Below, piece by piece: positions 15,999-26,202 of a DNA stretch of 64,000 nt. Within the stretch, counting starts at the first letter, position 1, and the number at the start of each line of letters is the position of its first letter. The stretch comes from an uncultured Acidobacteriia bacterium (lineage in GTDB: Bacteria > Acidobacteriota > Terriglobia > Bryobacterales > Bryobacteraceae). The notes under the pieces were generated by a model, which did no database searches, was not told the origin of the DNA, and saw only the letters and a program-made list of their open reading frames with translations. The stretch lies in assembly GCA_903851195.1 (NCBI GenBank), contig CAINNJ010000004.1:248001-312000 (forward strand), in the 5' to 3' direction. The position numbers were made by a program, and so were the translations under genes.

Positions 15999-16802
15999 AT
16001 GCGCCGAGCCTCCCTGCCCGCCATTCTTCTCCTCCTCACCCTCGCTCCGAGGCCAACCGCCGCCGCCCTGTTTCACCGCTCCGGCATGAGCAACCCGAAA
16101 ATCACCCTTCAGAAACGTCTGCACGTCAACACCCTGATCACCGAACCCGGCACCGCCGAACTCGACTGGGGCAACCTCTACTCGTTCTCAAGCAACAACT
16201 ACTCCATGCCATCCGGCTTCCGGTACACCCCTGCCGGCTCAAACATCATCTGGGGACGCACCGAATACGCCGTCGCCTTCGACTCCATCGCTTCCGCCGA
16301 CATCGGCGGCAGCCGCCTGACCCAGTTCAGCCAGGCGCTCACGCTGACAGCGACCTCCGTTCTTCACGACGGTCCGAAGTTCGATTTCGCGCTCGCCCCG
16401 CAGGCCACCTTTTTTCTTCGCGATGAATCCGGCTCCCGCCTGGGCGCCGTCGCCATCGCGCGCTATGACACCGGACGCAACAGCATCGGAGCCACCTTCA
16501 GTTGGTCCGGAGCCACGCATAGCTCCCCCAACAATCCGGCCGTCAGCTACGCCGCGGGCTTCGGTTTCGGGCGCCAACTCTCCGGCTCCCCCCTGCTGGA
16601 AAAATTCACGCCGCACACCAACGTTGAGTGGGACAAGTCCACCGGCCTTGAACACAGTATCCTCGCCTCGGAAGGCATCGAGTACCAGATCACCGACCGC
16701 CTCGCCTTCGACGTCTCCGGCCAGCACCTGCTGAACTCCGGCAATCCCAACGACCACCAACTCGCCTTCGGGATCACGCTCAATATCGGCAAATTGCAAT
16801 AA
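15999..16802 (+). CDS. Putative outer-membrane beta-barrel protein
   Basis: This 267-residue protein has a signal peptide (MRRASLPAILLLLTLAPRPT) and then alternating polar/hydrophobic strands (for example ALTLTATSVLHDG, FDFALAPQATFFL, NSIGATFSWSG), ending in LAFGITLNIGKLQ, a beta-signal-like C-terminus. That is the profile of a small outer-membrane barrel of about ten or more strands. No named family is recognised. It may be preceded by a 32-residue small frame. The pyrimidine locus begins 51 bases downstream on the same strand but has its own promoter-like sequence. Confidence 0.6.
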   Translation: MRRASLPAILLLLTLAPRPTAAALFHRSGMSNPKITLQKRLHVNTLITEPGTAELDWGNLYSFSSNNYSMPSGFRYTPAGSNIIWGRTEYAVAFDSIASADIGGSRLTQFSQALTLTATSVLHDGPKFDFALAPQATFFLRDESGSRLGAVAIARYDTGRNSIGATFSWSGATHSSPNNPAVSYAAGFGFGRQLSGSPLLEKFTPHTNVEWDKSTGLEHSILASEGIEYQITDRLAFDVSGQHLLNSGNPNDHQLAFGITLNIGKLQ

Positions 16803-16819
16803 ACCATTCGTTCCGGCGT

Positions 16820-16825
16820 ACAATG
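16820..16825 (+). promoter_or_regulatory. Putative -10 of the pyrimidine-catabolism operon
   Basis: TACAAT matches the -10 consensus at five of six positions. TTGCAA (16794-16799) is a possible -35, but with a long 20-bp spacer. A start near 16832 would give a ~22-base leader containing GAAAGGG before TTG 16854. Confidence 0.4.
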
Positions 16826-16853
16826 GGGGTTTTTCGTTAGCGAAAGGGAACCC

Positions 16854-18258
<1,405 letters not shown>

Positions 18259-18266
<8 letters not shown>

Positions 18267-19542
18267 GACGCTGACGGAACAGTTCCCGCCCCTGAGCCGT
18301 CACGAAGCCCTGGTGGAGGCCAACCGCTGCCTCTACTGCTACGACGCGCCGTGCACGCACGCCTGCCCCACTCACATCGATATCCCGCGCTTCATTAAGA
18401 AGATCCCGACCGCCAACCTGCTCGGCTCCGCGCAGACGATTCTCGCGTCGAATCTTCTCGGCGCCACCTGCGCCCGGGTCTGCCCCGTGCAGGAACTCTG
18501 CGAAGGCGCCTGCGTTCTGGGCGCGGAGCACAAGCCCATTGCCATCGGCCGGCTGCAGCGTTACGCCATGGATCACGTCTACAACAACGGCATCGACGTT
18601 TTCCAGCCAGGCCCGCCCACCGGCAAACGCGTCGCGGTCATTGGCGCGGGACCCGCCGGACTCTCCTGCGCCGGCGAACTGGCCCGCCTCGGGCATGACG
18701 TCACCGTGTTCGAAAAGCGCGAACTACCCGGCGGTCTCTCCACCTACGGCATCATCGTCCTTCGCGAACCTGTGGACGTGGCACTTGCCGAAGCTGCCAT
18801 GATCGCGCGCCTCGGCGTGAAGATCGAATCCGGCGTCGAAGTTCCGCGCGACCTGTCCGCTGAAGATCTCCGTGCCCGCTTCGACGCTGTCTTTCTGAGT
18901 GTGGGCCTCGGCGCCACGCCGGCCCTCGGCATCCCCGGCGAAGAGTTCATCCTCGACGGCCTCGACTACATCAGCCAGAGCAAGATGAATCTGCCGGAGC
19001 TGAAACCCCATCCGGCAGTCCTGATCATCGGCGCGGGCAACACCGCCATCGACTGCGCCACCATCGCGAAACGACTCGGCTCCGGACGCGTCACCATGCT
19101 CTATCGCCGCACGGAAAACGAAATGACCGCCTACCCGCACGAGTACGCATTCGTGAAGAACGAAGGTGTGGACTTCGAATTCCTCACGCTGCCAGTCCGT
19201 GTCCTGACCGACAACGGAGCCGTGGCCGGACTCGAATGCGTGCGCACGCGCCTGATCCCGCATCCCGAGCCCATACCCGGCTCGAACTTCGTGCTGCCCG
19301 CCCAACAGATCATCAAGGCTATCGGTCAGCAGAAGCCTTCCGTCGGGGCCGCTCTCGGACTCGCGACGGAACGCGGTTTCATCCAGGTCGATGCGAACCT
19401 CCGCACCAGCCAGCCCGCTATCTTCGCCGGCGGCGACTGCATCCGCGCCCGCGGCGCCGCCTCCACCGTGATGGCCGTGCAGGATGGCAAAATCGCCGCA
19501 CGCGCCATCGACAAATCCCTCGCTGAAAAGGTGGCTGCCTGA
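18259..19542 (+). CDS. preT: Dihydropyrimidine dehydrogenase, FAD/NADPH subunit PreT
   Basis: This 427-residue subunit has the DPD N-terminal 2x[4Fe-4S] module with eight cysteines (about 24, 27, 32, 36, 71, 75, 81, 85), an FAD site GAGPAGLS at ~129, and a second dinucleotide site GAGNTAIDCA at ~257. It accepts electrons from NAD(P)H and passes them to PreA, which reduces uracil or thymine to the 5,6-dihydro form. It overlaps the permease gene by 8 bp and preA by one base (TGATG). The length fits the family (E. coli PreT 412). Confidence 0.93.
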
Positions 19543-20927
19543 TGGCCGACCTCCGCATTAACTTCGCCGGCATTCAATCGCCGAACCCGTTCTGGCTGGC
19601 CTCCGCGCCGCCTTCCAACACCGGCGCGCAGGTCCATCGAGCTTTCGAAGCGGGCTGGGGCGGAGCCGTCTGGAAGACCATCGGCCCGCCGGTGCTGAAC
19701 GTGTCGAACCGCTACGGCGCGTGGCACTCCGGTTCGAACAGGATGCTCGCCATCAACAATGTCGAACTCATCTCGGACCGCCCTCTCGCGATCAATCTCC
19801 GCGAGATTCGCGATGTCAAACGCGCCTGGCCGGACCGCGCCGTTATCGCTTCGGCAATGGTCGAATCTACGCCCGCCGCCTGGCAGACCATTGTCCGGCA
19901 GATCGAAGACACCGGCGCCGACGGCATTGAACTCAACTACGGCTGCCCCCACGGCATGAGCGAGCGCGGCATGGGCAGCGCTGTCGGGCAGGTCCCCGAA
20001 TACTGCGAACAGATCACCAGTTGGGCGAAGGCCGCCGCGAAGATCCCCGTCATCGTCAAGCTGACGCCGAATATCACGAACATCGTTCTGCCCGCGCAGG
20101 CCGCACTGCGCGGTGGCGCCGACGCGCTGTCGCTGATCAACACCGTCAACTCGATCATCTCGCTCGATCTCGACACCCTCGAACTCATTCCGTCCATCGG
20201 CGGCAAGGGCGGCCATGGCGGTTATGCCGGGCCTGCTGTGAAACCGATCGCGCTGAACATGCTGGCGGCGCTTGGCACGGATCCCTCCGTTTCCGGCTCC
20301 GGCAAGCCCATCTCCGGCATGGGCGGCATCTCCACCTGGCAGGACGCCGCCGAATTCCTGCTCCTTGGAGCGACCAGCCTGCAGGTCTGCACTGCGGCAA
20401 TGCATTACGGCTTCCGGATCGTGGAAGACCTTTGCGACGGCCTGAAGAACTGGATGGATTCCAAAGGTTTCGCAACGCTCGCCGACGTACGCGGCAAGAG
20501 CCTGCACCGTGTCTCCGACTTCCAGAATCTCGACCTCTCCTACCGCGCTGTCGCCCGCATCGACCCGGCCCTCTGTATCAAGTGCAACCTCTGCTACGTC
20601 GCCTGCAACGACACGGCACACCAGTGCATTGACCTCGTCGATAAGACCGGAGCGCGCGTCCAGCCCTGCACCTGGGACCCCGCCGGCAATGGTCGCGAAG
20701 AAGCCGTGTCCACGCGTCCCCAACCGCGGGTCCGCGACGAAGACTGCGTCGGCTGCCGCCTCTGCTATAACGTCTGCCCCGTGGAAGGCTGTATCCGGAT
20801 GGTCGAAGAACCCTCCGGACGCGAGTCCGTTACCTGGCAAACACTGGTCAACACCGAACCGGCTATCACCAACGACTGGGAAGCAATGAAGCGTTATCGC
20901 GAAGCGCACGGCATCGATATTCACTGA
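19542..20927 (+). CDS. preA: Dihydropyrimidine dehydrogenase, catalytic subunit PreA
   Basis: This 461-residue protein has an FMN TIM barrel (residues ~1-320) with the active-site loop NYGCPHGMSERGMGSAVGQ. It ends in a ferredoxin module with two [4Fe-4S] motifs: CIKCNLCYVACN at ~347 and CVGCRLCYNVCP at ~400. It reduces uracil/thymine with electrons from PreT. ATG 19542 shares its A with the preT stop. The next pathway gene, hydA, is separated from it by ~1 kb holding a VapBC pair and a hicB-like gene. The 85 bp after the stop contain nothing I can assign. Confidence 0.93.
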   Translation: MADLRINFAGIQSPNPFWLASAPPSNTGAQVHRAFEAGWGGAVWKTIGPPVLNVSNRYGAWHSGSNRMLAINNVELISDRPLAINLREIRDVKRAWPDRAVIASAMVESTPAAWQTIVRQIEDTGADGIELNYGCPHGMSERGMGSAVGQVPEYCEQITSWAKAAAKIPVIVKLTPNITNIVLPAQAALRGGADALSLINTVNSIISLDLDTLELIPSIGGKGGHGGYAGPAVKPIALNMLAALGTDPSVSGSGKPISGMGGISTWQDAAEFLLLGATSLQVCTAAMHYGFRIVEDLCDGLKNWMDSKGFATLADVRGKSLHRVSDFQNLDLSYRAVARIDPALCIKCNLCYVACNDTAHQCIDLVDKTGARVQPCTWDPAGNGREEAVSTRPQPRVRDEDCVGCRLCYNVCPVEGCIRMVEEPSGRESVTWQTLVNTEPAITNDWEAMKRYREAHGIDIH

Positions 20928-21012
20928 CGATGTCTTCCGATGCATCGCCGCCGGCGACAGCTAAACTCCCGGCCCCCGGTTGCCTGTACAGCTTACGAAC
21001 CAACGCAGGTCC

Positions 21013-21441
21013 TCACGCGGCATCCCACGGATTGAAGATCGTAACGCCCAGCCCGTCAAAATCTTTCACATTCCGCGTGACCAGCGTAAGGCCGTATTCA
21101 AGCGCGGTAGCCGCGATTTGGCCATCGGGCACATTGAGCGGCCGTCCCGCAAGTTGTCTCTGACCCTCCAACGCACCCCACCGCTCAGCGATGGATCGTG
21201 TGACGGACAAGATGCGGCGGGAAAACAGCATCGGCAAGTCGGTTTCGATCCAGGTTTCGAGTTCCTCTTTGCGCCTTCCCGGAGACCGCATGACAATTCC
21301 TTTGCGGAATTCGCCGAAACTCACGGCACTGATGAATAACGTTTCGAGATCCTGTGCCGCAATCCACGTTTTAATCTTCGATTCGGGCTTTGGACGTATC
21401 AATTCAGAAGGAATATTGGTGTCCAACAGGAAGCCGCTCAT
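21013..21441 (-). CDS. vapC: PIN-domain toxin (VapC/FitB type)
   Basis: This 142-residue PIN protein has GFLLDTNIPSELIRPKP with the first Asp, SAVSFGEFRKGI with the Glu, and LNVPDGQIAATAL with the C-terminal acidic residue, ending LVTRNVKDFDGLG. All four expected acidic positions of the FitB-like branch seem present, so the nuclease should be active. It overlaps its antitoxin by ATGA (21438-21441). It lies antisense to, and inside, the pyrimidine catabolic locus, convergent with preA. Confidence 0.87.
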   Translation of the reverse strand: MSGFLLDTNIPSELIRPKPESKIKTWIAAQDLETLFISAVSFGEFRKGIVMRSPGRRKEELETWIETDLPMLFSRRILSVTRSIAERWGALEGQRQLAGRPLNVPDGQIAATALEYGLTLVTRNVKDFDGLGVTIFNPWDAA

Positions 21442-21698
21442 TCAAAATCGACCGGGCGAGCAAAGGAGGAGACGCGGCCTAAGAGCGTGTCAACCTCTTC
21501 ATTCGTAAGCAAGCCTCGCACTTTGGCGCATGCGTCGATCAGTTCCTGACCTGTGCGCCGGTGAGTTCTTTCCGGGGCGACATGAGCCGCGTCTTCGAGC
21601 AAGCTTGCAGCGTAGGCTTCCAGTGCGCGGCCCTGGGCGGCGGCCTGGCGGGCGAGTGCCTCCTGAACCTCGGGCCTGACATCGACGGTGATCATCAT
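21438..21698 (-). CDS. vapB: VapB/FitA-type antitoxin
   Basis: This 86-residue protein starts MMITVDVRPEVQEALARQAA, a ribbon-helix-helix N-terminus. A His/Arg-rich middle and an acidic tail (TNEEVDTLLGRVSSFARPVD) that would fit the toxin groove follow. ATG 21698 is preferred because AGGAA lies five bases upstream; an in-frame ATG at 21716 would add six residues. The coupled toxin gene follows by ATGA overlap. The gene is divergent from the hicB-like gene, with 77 bp between them. Confidence 0.8.
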   Translation of the reverse strand: MMITVDVRPEVQEALARQAAAQGRALEAYAASLLEDAAHVAPERTHRRTGQELIDACAKVRGLLTNEEVDTLLGRVSSFARPVDFE

Positions 21699-21763
21699 GG
21701 GTGTTCCTGTCTTCATGATAATCGCCTTTTCTCTGCCGCATCGCCGTATCGCTCCTCCGGCGA

Positions 21764-21769
21764 TAGACT
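21764..21769 (+). promoter_or_regulatory. -10 box of the hicB-like gene, leaderless spacing
   Basis: TAGACT stands six bases before ATG 21776 and no ribosome binding site is visible, so the transcript may begin at the start codon. No -35 is recognisable. Confidence 0.4.
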
Positions 21770-21775
21770 CTGTTC

Positions 21776-21934
21776 ATGCGGCACGAATTCACGGCAATCA
21801 TTGAGCGCGATGCCCCGTGGTACGTCGCCTATTGTGTCGAGGTGCCAGGAGCCAACGGACAGGGTAAGTCACTCGAAGAATGCCTCGCCAACCTTCGCGA
21901 AGCCATCACCCTCATCCTTGATGACCGAGGGTGA
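21776..21934 (+). CDS. Orphan, short HicB-like protein
   Basis: This 52-residue frame translates as a HicB partial-RNase-H-like fold: EFTAIIERDAPWYVAYCVEV, then PGANGQGKSLEECLANLREA, ending ITLILDDRG. This matches HicB antitoxins, but the protein stops right after the LILDDR segment and lacks the C-terminal part that normally follows. No hicA lies on either side (60-80 residues with a GSH motif would be expected). Some HicB-fold proteins are stand-alone, so it may be functional or a remnant. It is too short for default gene callers. Confidence 0.7.
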   Translation: MRHEFTAIIERDAPWYVAYCVEVPGANGQGKSLEECLANLREAITLILDDRG

Positions 21935-21983
21935 GAGCGGTTCCGCCCCATACGCGATACTCTAGATAAATCCCGCCCCCCCC

Positions 21984-23363
21984 ATGCCACTCCTGATCAA
22001 AAACGGCGAAATCGTCACCCCCGATTCCCGCTGTCACGCGGACATCTACGCCGAAGACGAAACCATCACCGCCATTGGCCATAACCTCTCGGTTCCGCCC
22101 GACACCACGATCCTCGACGCCGCCGGCAAGTTCGTCTTCCCCGGCTTCATCGACCCCCACGTCCACATTTACCTTCCCTTCATGTCCACCTTCGCGAAGG
22201 ACACCCACCAGACGGCCAGTATCGCGGCGCTCATGGGCGGCACCACCACCTACATCGAGATGTGCTGCCCCTCGCGCAATGATGACGCGCTCGAAGCGTA
22301 CCGTCTGTGGAAGTCCAAAGCCGAAGGCAACAGCGCGTGTGATTACACCTTCCACATGTCCGTGACCCGCTTCAACGACAACACCGAAGCCGAGCTCACC
22401 GAAATCGTCGCCGACGGCATCAGTTCCTTCAAGATTTTCCTCGCCTATAAGAACTTCTTCGGCGTCGACGATGGCGAGATGTACCAGACTCTCACTCTCG
22501 CCCGCAAACTCGGCGTCATCGTCACCGCCCACTGCGAGAACGCCGAACTCGTTGGACGGCTGCAGCAGCACCTCCTCGCACAAGGCCACACCGGCCCCGA
22601 ATGGCATGAGCCCAGCCGACCCGAGTCCGTCGAAGCCGAAGGCACCAGCCGCTTCGCGACCTTCCTCGAAAACACCGGCGCAACCGGCTACATCGTCCAC
22701 CTGTCCTGCGAGCCCGCCCTGCGCGCCGCCGTGCTCGCGAAACAACGCGGCGTGAAGCTTCATGTCGAATCCGTCATCCCCCACTTCCTGCTCGACAAGA
22801 CGTACGCGGAACGCCCCGGCGTCGAGGGTATGAAGCACGTCATGAGCCCGCCCCTGCGCGATAAGCGCAATCAGAAAGCGCTCTGGGACGGCCTTGCACA
22901 GGGCCTCATCGACACCGTGGGCACCGACCATTGCCCCTTCGACACCGCACAGAAGCGCATGGGCGAAGGCAACTTTACGCAAATTCCCAACGGCATTCCC
23001 GGCCTGGAAGAACGCGTCAATCTGCTCTACACCTACGGCGTTAAACGCGGCACGCTCGACCTGCATCGCTTTGTCGACGCCGCCAGCACACGCGGCGCCA
23101 AACTCTTCGGACTCTTCCCGCGCAAAGGCACCATCGCGGTCGGCAGCGATGCCGACCTCGTCGTTTACGACCCCGACCAGAAAAGCATCCTCTCCGCCCG
23201 CACCCACCACGGCAATTTCGACTACAACGGCTTCGAGGGCTTCGAACTCGATGGCCGCCCCGTGGCCGTGACCGTGCGTGGCAAGGTCCAGGTCCAGGAC
23301 GGCGTCTTCGTCGGCGACAAAACGCGCGGCAACTTCCTTCGCCGCCAGCCCACTCACTTTTAG
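21984..23363 (+). CDS. hydA: Dihydropyrimidinase
   Basis: This 459-residue amidohydrolase has all metal-site elements: HVH in IDPHVHIYLP (~58-60), the carboxylated Lys in SSFKIFLAYK (~150), His in VTAHCENAE, His in GYIVHLSC, and Asp in VGTDHCPF. It opens the ring of 5,6-dihydrouracil/-thymine to N-carbamoyl-beta-amino acids, the step after PreTA. The next gene performs the following step. The start ATG 21984 follows a C-rich run (CCCGCCCCCCCC) with no ribosome binding site. Confidence 0.93.
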   Translation: MPLLIKNGEIVTPDSRCHADIYAEDETITAIGHNLSVPPDTTILDAAGKFVFPGFIDPHVHIYLPFMSTFAKDTHQTASIAALMGGTTTYIEMCCPSRNDDALEAYRLWKSKAEGNSACDYTFHMSVTRFNDNTEAELTEIVADGISSFKIFLAYKNFFGVDDGEMYQTLTLARKLGVIVTAHCENAELVGRLQQHLLAQGHTGPEWHEPSRPESVEAEGTSRFATFLENTGATGYIVHLSCEPALRAAVLAKQRGVKLHVESVIPHFLLDKTYAERPGVEGMKHVMSPPLRDKRNQKALWDGLAQGLIDTVGTDHCPFDTAQKRMGEGNFTQIPNGIPGLEERVNLLYTYGVKRGTLDLHRFVDAASTRGAKLFGLFPRKGTIAVGSDADLVVYDPDQKSILSARTHHGNFDYNGFEGFELDGRPVAVTVRGKVQVQDGVFVGDKTRGNFLRRQPTHF

Positions 23364-23370
23364 GACACAC

Positions 23371-24612
23371 ATGCCGCTCAATCCGCAACGCACCATCGAC
23401 GAGCTCAAAGAACTGCGCGATCTCACGTCGGACGACAACGGCGCGCAGCGCGTCGCCTGGACAGACACCTGGCTCAAAGCGCGCGAGTGGTTCGAAACCA
23501 AACTCGCAGGACTGCCCGTGGAACACCACATCGACGCCGCCGGGAACAACTGGATCACGCTTCCCGGCGAGTCCGAAAAAGCTCTCCTCCTCGGCGGCCA
23601 TCTCGATTCCGTCCCGAACGGCGGCTGGCTCGATGGGGCTCTCGGTGTTCTCACCAGCCTCGAAATCCTGCGCCGCTTCGCCGAAGAGTACAACGGACGC
23701 CCGCCCGTCACCATTCGCGTGGTCGATTTCGCCGACGAAGAAGGCGCGCGCTTTGGCCGCAGCCTGCTCGGCTCCTCCGCCTTCGCCGGCACCGATTCGA
23801 TTGCGGCGGACCGCGTGCGCACCGACAAGAACGGTATCCGGATGGACGACGCGCTCCTCCGCTGCGGCATCGAAATGGATCGCTTCCCCGAAGCCCGCCG
23901 CGAGCAGCAGAATGCCGCGGCGTATCTCGAACTCCACATCGAACAGGGCCCGGTGCTCGAGACGCTCGGCCTGCCACTGGGCGTCGTGCTCGGCACGAAG
24001 GGCGTGGAGCGACACGCCATCACCTTCCACGGCCAGGAAGCGCACTCCGGCTCCACGCCGATGAACGCCCGGCAGGACGCGCTCGCGGCCGCCGCCAAAC
24101 TCGCCCTTGAGATCCGCACCATCGCGGGCAAGCATGCCGATGCCGTCTGCACCATGGGCAGTGTGAAGACATTTCCTGGCATCGTCACCGCCGTGGTGGG
24201 ACGCTGCGAGACCACACTCGATCAGCGCGATCTCGACGCCGCCGTGCTCGCCACCATGTACGCCGAGGCGCGCGACGCCAGCGCTCGGTTCGCCGCCGAA
24301 GAGAAGTGCACGGTCGAATGGTCCCGCATCTGGAACATTGAGCCGGTGCCGTTTCATCCGCATCTGCTGGCGCTGTGCGAACAGGCCGTTCTTGAAACGG
24401 CGGGCCGGTCGCACCGCCTGCCTTCCGGTCCGCTGCACGATTGCGCCGAAGTCGCGCGCGCCGGAATCCCGGCTGTGATGATGTTCGTCCAGTCGCTCGG
24501 CGGCATCAGCCACAACAAAATCGAGAACACCAAAGAGGAGCACCTCGCCATGGCGGTAACGGCCATGGACCGTCTGGCAACCCACACTGTAGAGTGGATG
24601 CAAAGGAGCTGA
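23371..24612 (+). CDS. M20-family N-carbamoyl-beta-alanine / N-carbamoyl amino acid hydrolase
   Basis: This 413-residue protein is of the AmaB/ureidopropionase type: metal ligands in GGHLDSVPNGGWLDG and DFADEEGARF, His in LHIEQGPVLE, and His in LGGISHNKIENT near the C-terminus. From context it should hydrolyse N-carbamoyl-beta-alanine (from uracil) and its 2-methyl analogue (from thymine), releasing ammonia and CO2. ATG 23371 lies 7 bases after the hydA stop; the next gene follows within 3 bases, so one operon is clear. Allantoate or N-carbamoyl-L-amino acids are alternative substrates of the family. Confidence 0.88.
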   Translation: MPLNPQRTIDELKELRDLTSDDNGAQRVAWTDTWLKAREWFETKLAGLPVEHHIDAAGNNWITLPGESEKALLLGGHLDSVPNGGWLDGALGVLTSLEILRRFAEEYNGRPPVTIRVVDFADEEGARFGRSLLGSSAFAGTDSIAADRVRTDKNGIRMDDALLRCGIEMDRFPEARREQQNAAAYLELHIEQGPVLETLGLPLGVVLGTKGVERHAITFHGQEAHSGSTPMNARQDALAAAAKLALEIRTIAGKHADAVCTMGSVKTFPGIVTAVVGRCETTLDQRDLDAAVLATMYAEARDASARFAAEEKCTVEWSRIWNIEPVPFHPHLLALCEQAVLETAGRSHRLPSGPLHDCAEVARAGIPAVMMFVQSLGGISHNKIENTKEEHLAMAVTAMDRLATHTVEWMQRS

Positions 24613-24615
24613 AAT

Positions 24616-26127
24616 ATGATCGCCGCAGATGTTGAGCTGAAGAGCGTGGTGCACTGGATCCACGGGAAGTCCGTCACTTCCGTTTCCGGCCGTTCCGGTA
24701 TTGTCTGGAACCCGGCAACCGGGGAGGCTTCGGCCCGTGTCGCTTTCGCCAGTGACGAAGAAGTGGACGCCGCCGTCGCCGCCGCCAAAGCCGCTTTCCC
24801 CGAATGGCGCGCCACGCCGCTTGCGCGCCGGGCCGAGATCATGTTCCGGTTTCGTGAACTCGTCGATGCGCACCGCCAGCAGCTCGCCGAACTGATCTCG
24901 CTCGAACACGGCAAGACGGTCGCCGACGCCATGGGCGAAGTCGCGCGCGGTGTCGAGAACATCGAGTTCGCCTGCGGTATTCCGAACCTGCTGAAAGGCG
25001 GCTTCTCCGAACAGGCCAGCCGCGGCATCGACGTCTACAACATCCGCCAGCCCCTGGGCGTTGTGGCCGGCATCACACCTTTCAACTTTCCCGCGATGGT
25101 GCCGCTGTGGATGTTCCCCAACGCTCTCGCCTGCGGGAACACCTTCATCCTCAAACCTTCGGAAAAGGACCCCTCCGCCAGTCTGCTGCTCGCGGACCTG
25201 CTAAAGAGGGCCGGCGTTCCGGACGGCGTGTTCAACATTGTGCAGGGCGACCGCGCCGCCGTGGACCGTCTGCTGGCGCATCCGGACATCAAGGCCATCA
25301 GCTTCGTCGGTTCCACACCCGTGGCCCGTTCTATTTATGAGACCGGCACGCGCAACGGGAAACGCGTGCAGGCACTTGGCGGCGCGAAGAATCATATGCT
25401 GGTCCTCCCGGACGCGGATATCGGCATGGCAGCCGACGCCGCCGTTTCCGCCGCGTTCGGCTCGGCGGGCGAGCGCTGCATGGCGATCTCCGTCGTCGTG
25501 GCCATCGACAGCGTCGCGGATTCGCTCATCAGTGCCATCGGCGAGCGCATGGCGAAGATCAAAGTAGGGCCCGGTCTGGAAGCGGGCAACGACATGGGGC
25601 CGCTCATTACGGGCGAACACCGCGATCGTGTGGCTTCTTACATGGACAGCGCCGCGGAAGAAGGCGCGACGGTCACGTTCGATGGACGAACGCATCCGGC
25701 GGCTGCCGGAAAAGGTTTCTTCCTTGGTACTTCACTCATCGACAACGTGAAGACTGACATGAAGTGTTACAAGGACGAAATCTTCGGGCCGGTGCTCGAA
25801 GTGATGCGTGTGAACACTTACCAGGAAGCGCTCGGTGTTATCAATAACAACCCGTTCGCGAACGGCACGGCTATTTTCACGCGCGATGGAGGCGTGGCCC
25901 GCCAGTTCCAGTTCGACGTGGAAGTGGGCATGGTCGGCATCAACGTGCCGATTCCGGTGCCTGTCTCTTATTACAGTTTCGGCGGCTGGAAGGCCTCCCT
26001 GTTTGGCGATCTTCACATGTACGGGCCCGAAGGCGTCCAGTTTTATACGAGAGGCAAAGTAGTCACCAGCCGCTGGCCGGATCCCGCGACCAGCAGCGTG
26101 AATCTGGGCTTTCCCCAGAACCGTTAA
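24616..26127 (+). CDS. mmsA: CoA-acylating (methyl)malonate-semialdehyde dehydrogenase
   Basis: This 503-residue aldehyde dehydrogenase has GITPFNFPAMVPLWMFP and the catalytic Cys in FGSAGERCMAIS. ALGGAKNHMLVLPDAD sits where most ALDHs have a Glu; the Asn replacement is a hallmark of MMSDH. It converts (methyl)malonate semialdehyde to acetyl- or propionyl-CoA, the last step for beta-alanine/beta-aminoisobutyrate from pyrimidines. The transaminase that supplies the semialdehyde is not in the window. It is tightly joined to the hydrolase gene. Confidence 0.92.
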   Translation: MIAADVELKSVVHWIHGKSVTSVSGRSGIVWNPATGEASARVAFASDEEVDAAVAAAKAAFPEWRATPLARRAEIMFRFRELVDAHRQQLAELISLEHGKTVADAMGEVARGVENIEFACGIPNLLKGGFSEQASRGIDVYNIRQPLGVVAGITPFNFPAMVPLWMFPNALACGNTFILKPSEKDPSASLLLADLLKRAGVPDGVFNIVQGDRAAVDRLLAHPDIKAISFVGSTPVARSIYETGTRNGKRVQALGGAKNHMLVLPDADIGMAADAAVSAAFGSAGERCMAISVVVAIDSVADSLISAIGERMAKIKVGPGLEAGNDMGPLITGEHRDRVASYMDSAAEEGATVTFDGRTHPAAAGKGFFLGTSLIDNVKTDMKCYKDEIFGPVLEVMRVNTYQEALGVINNNPFANGTAIFTRDGGVARQFQFDVEVGMVGINVPIPVPVSYYSFGGWKASLFGDLHMYGPEGVQFYTRGKVVTSRWPDPATSSVNLGFPQNR

Positions 26128-26173
26128 TTCCTGCTCGTACTGAACTCTTCTGAGGCTTTTCCACTCTAACGAA

Positions 26174-26192
26174 TTCCGGATTCTTACCGGAA
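26174..26192. repeat. Inverted repeat upstream of the ABC exporter gene
   Basis: TTCCGG (26174-26179) and CCGGAA (26187-26192) flank seven bases and lie directly before the GGAG that serves GTG 26203. As RNA it would form a small hairpin next to the ribosome binding site; as DNA it could be an operator. There is no further support. Confidence 0.3.
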
Positions 26193-26202
26193 CGGAGCCG
26201 GA

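Noticed and set aside
21912-24215. 767-codon minus-strand frame opposite hydA and the amidase gene
   Set aside because: It spans two well-identified genes and an intergenic gap; composition changes abruptly within it.
23041-24909. 622-codon minus-strand frame over the amidase gene
   Set aside because: Antisense shadow of conserved M20 and ALDH coding sequence; no motif.
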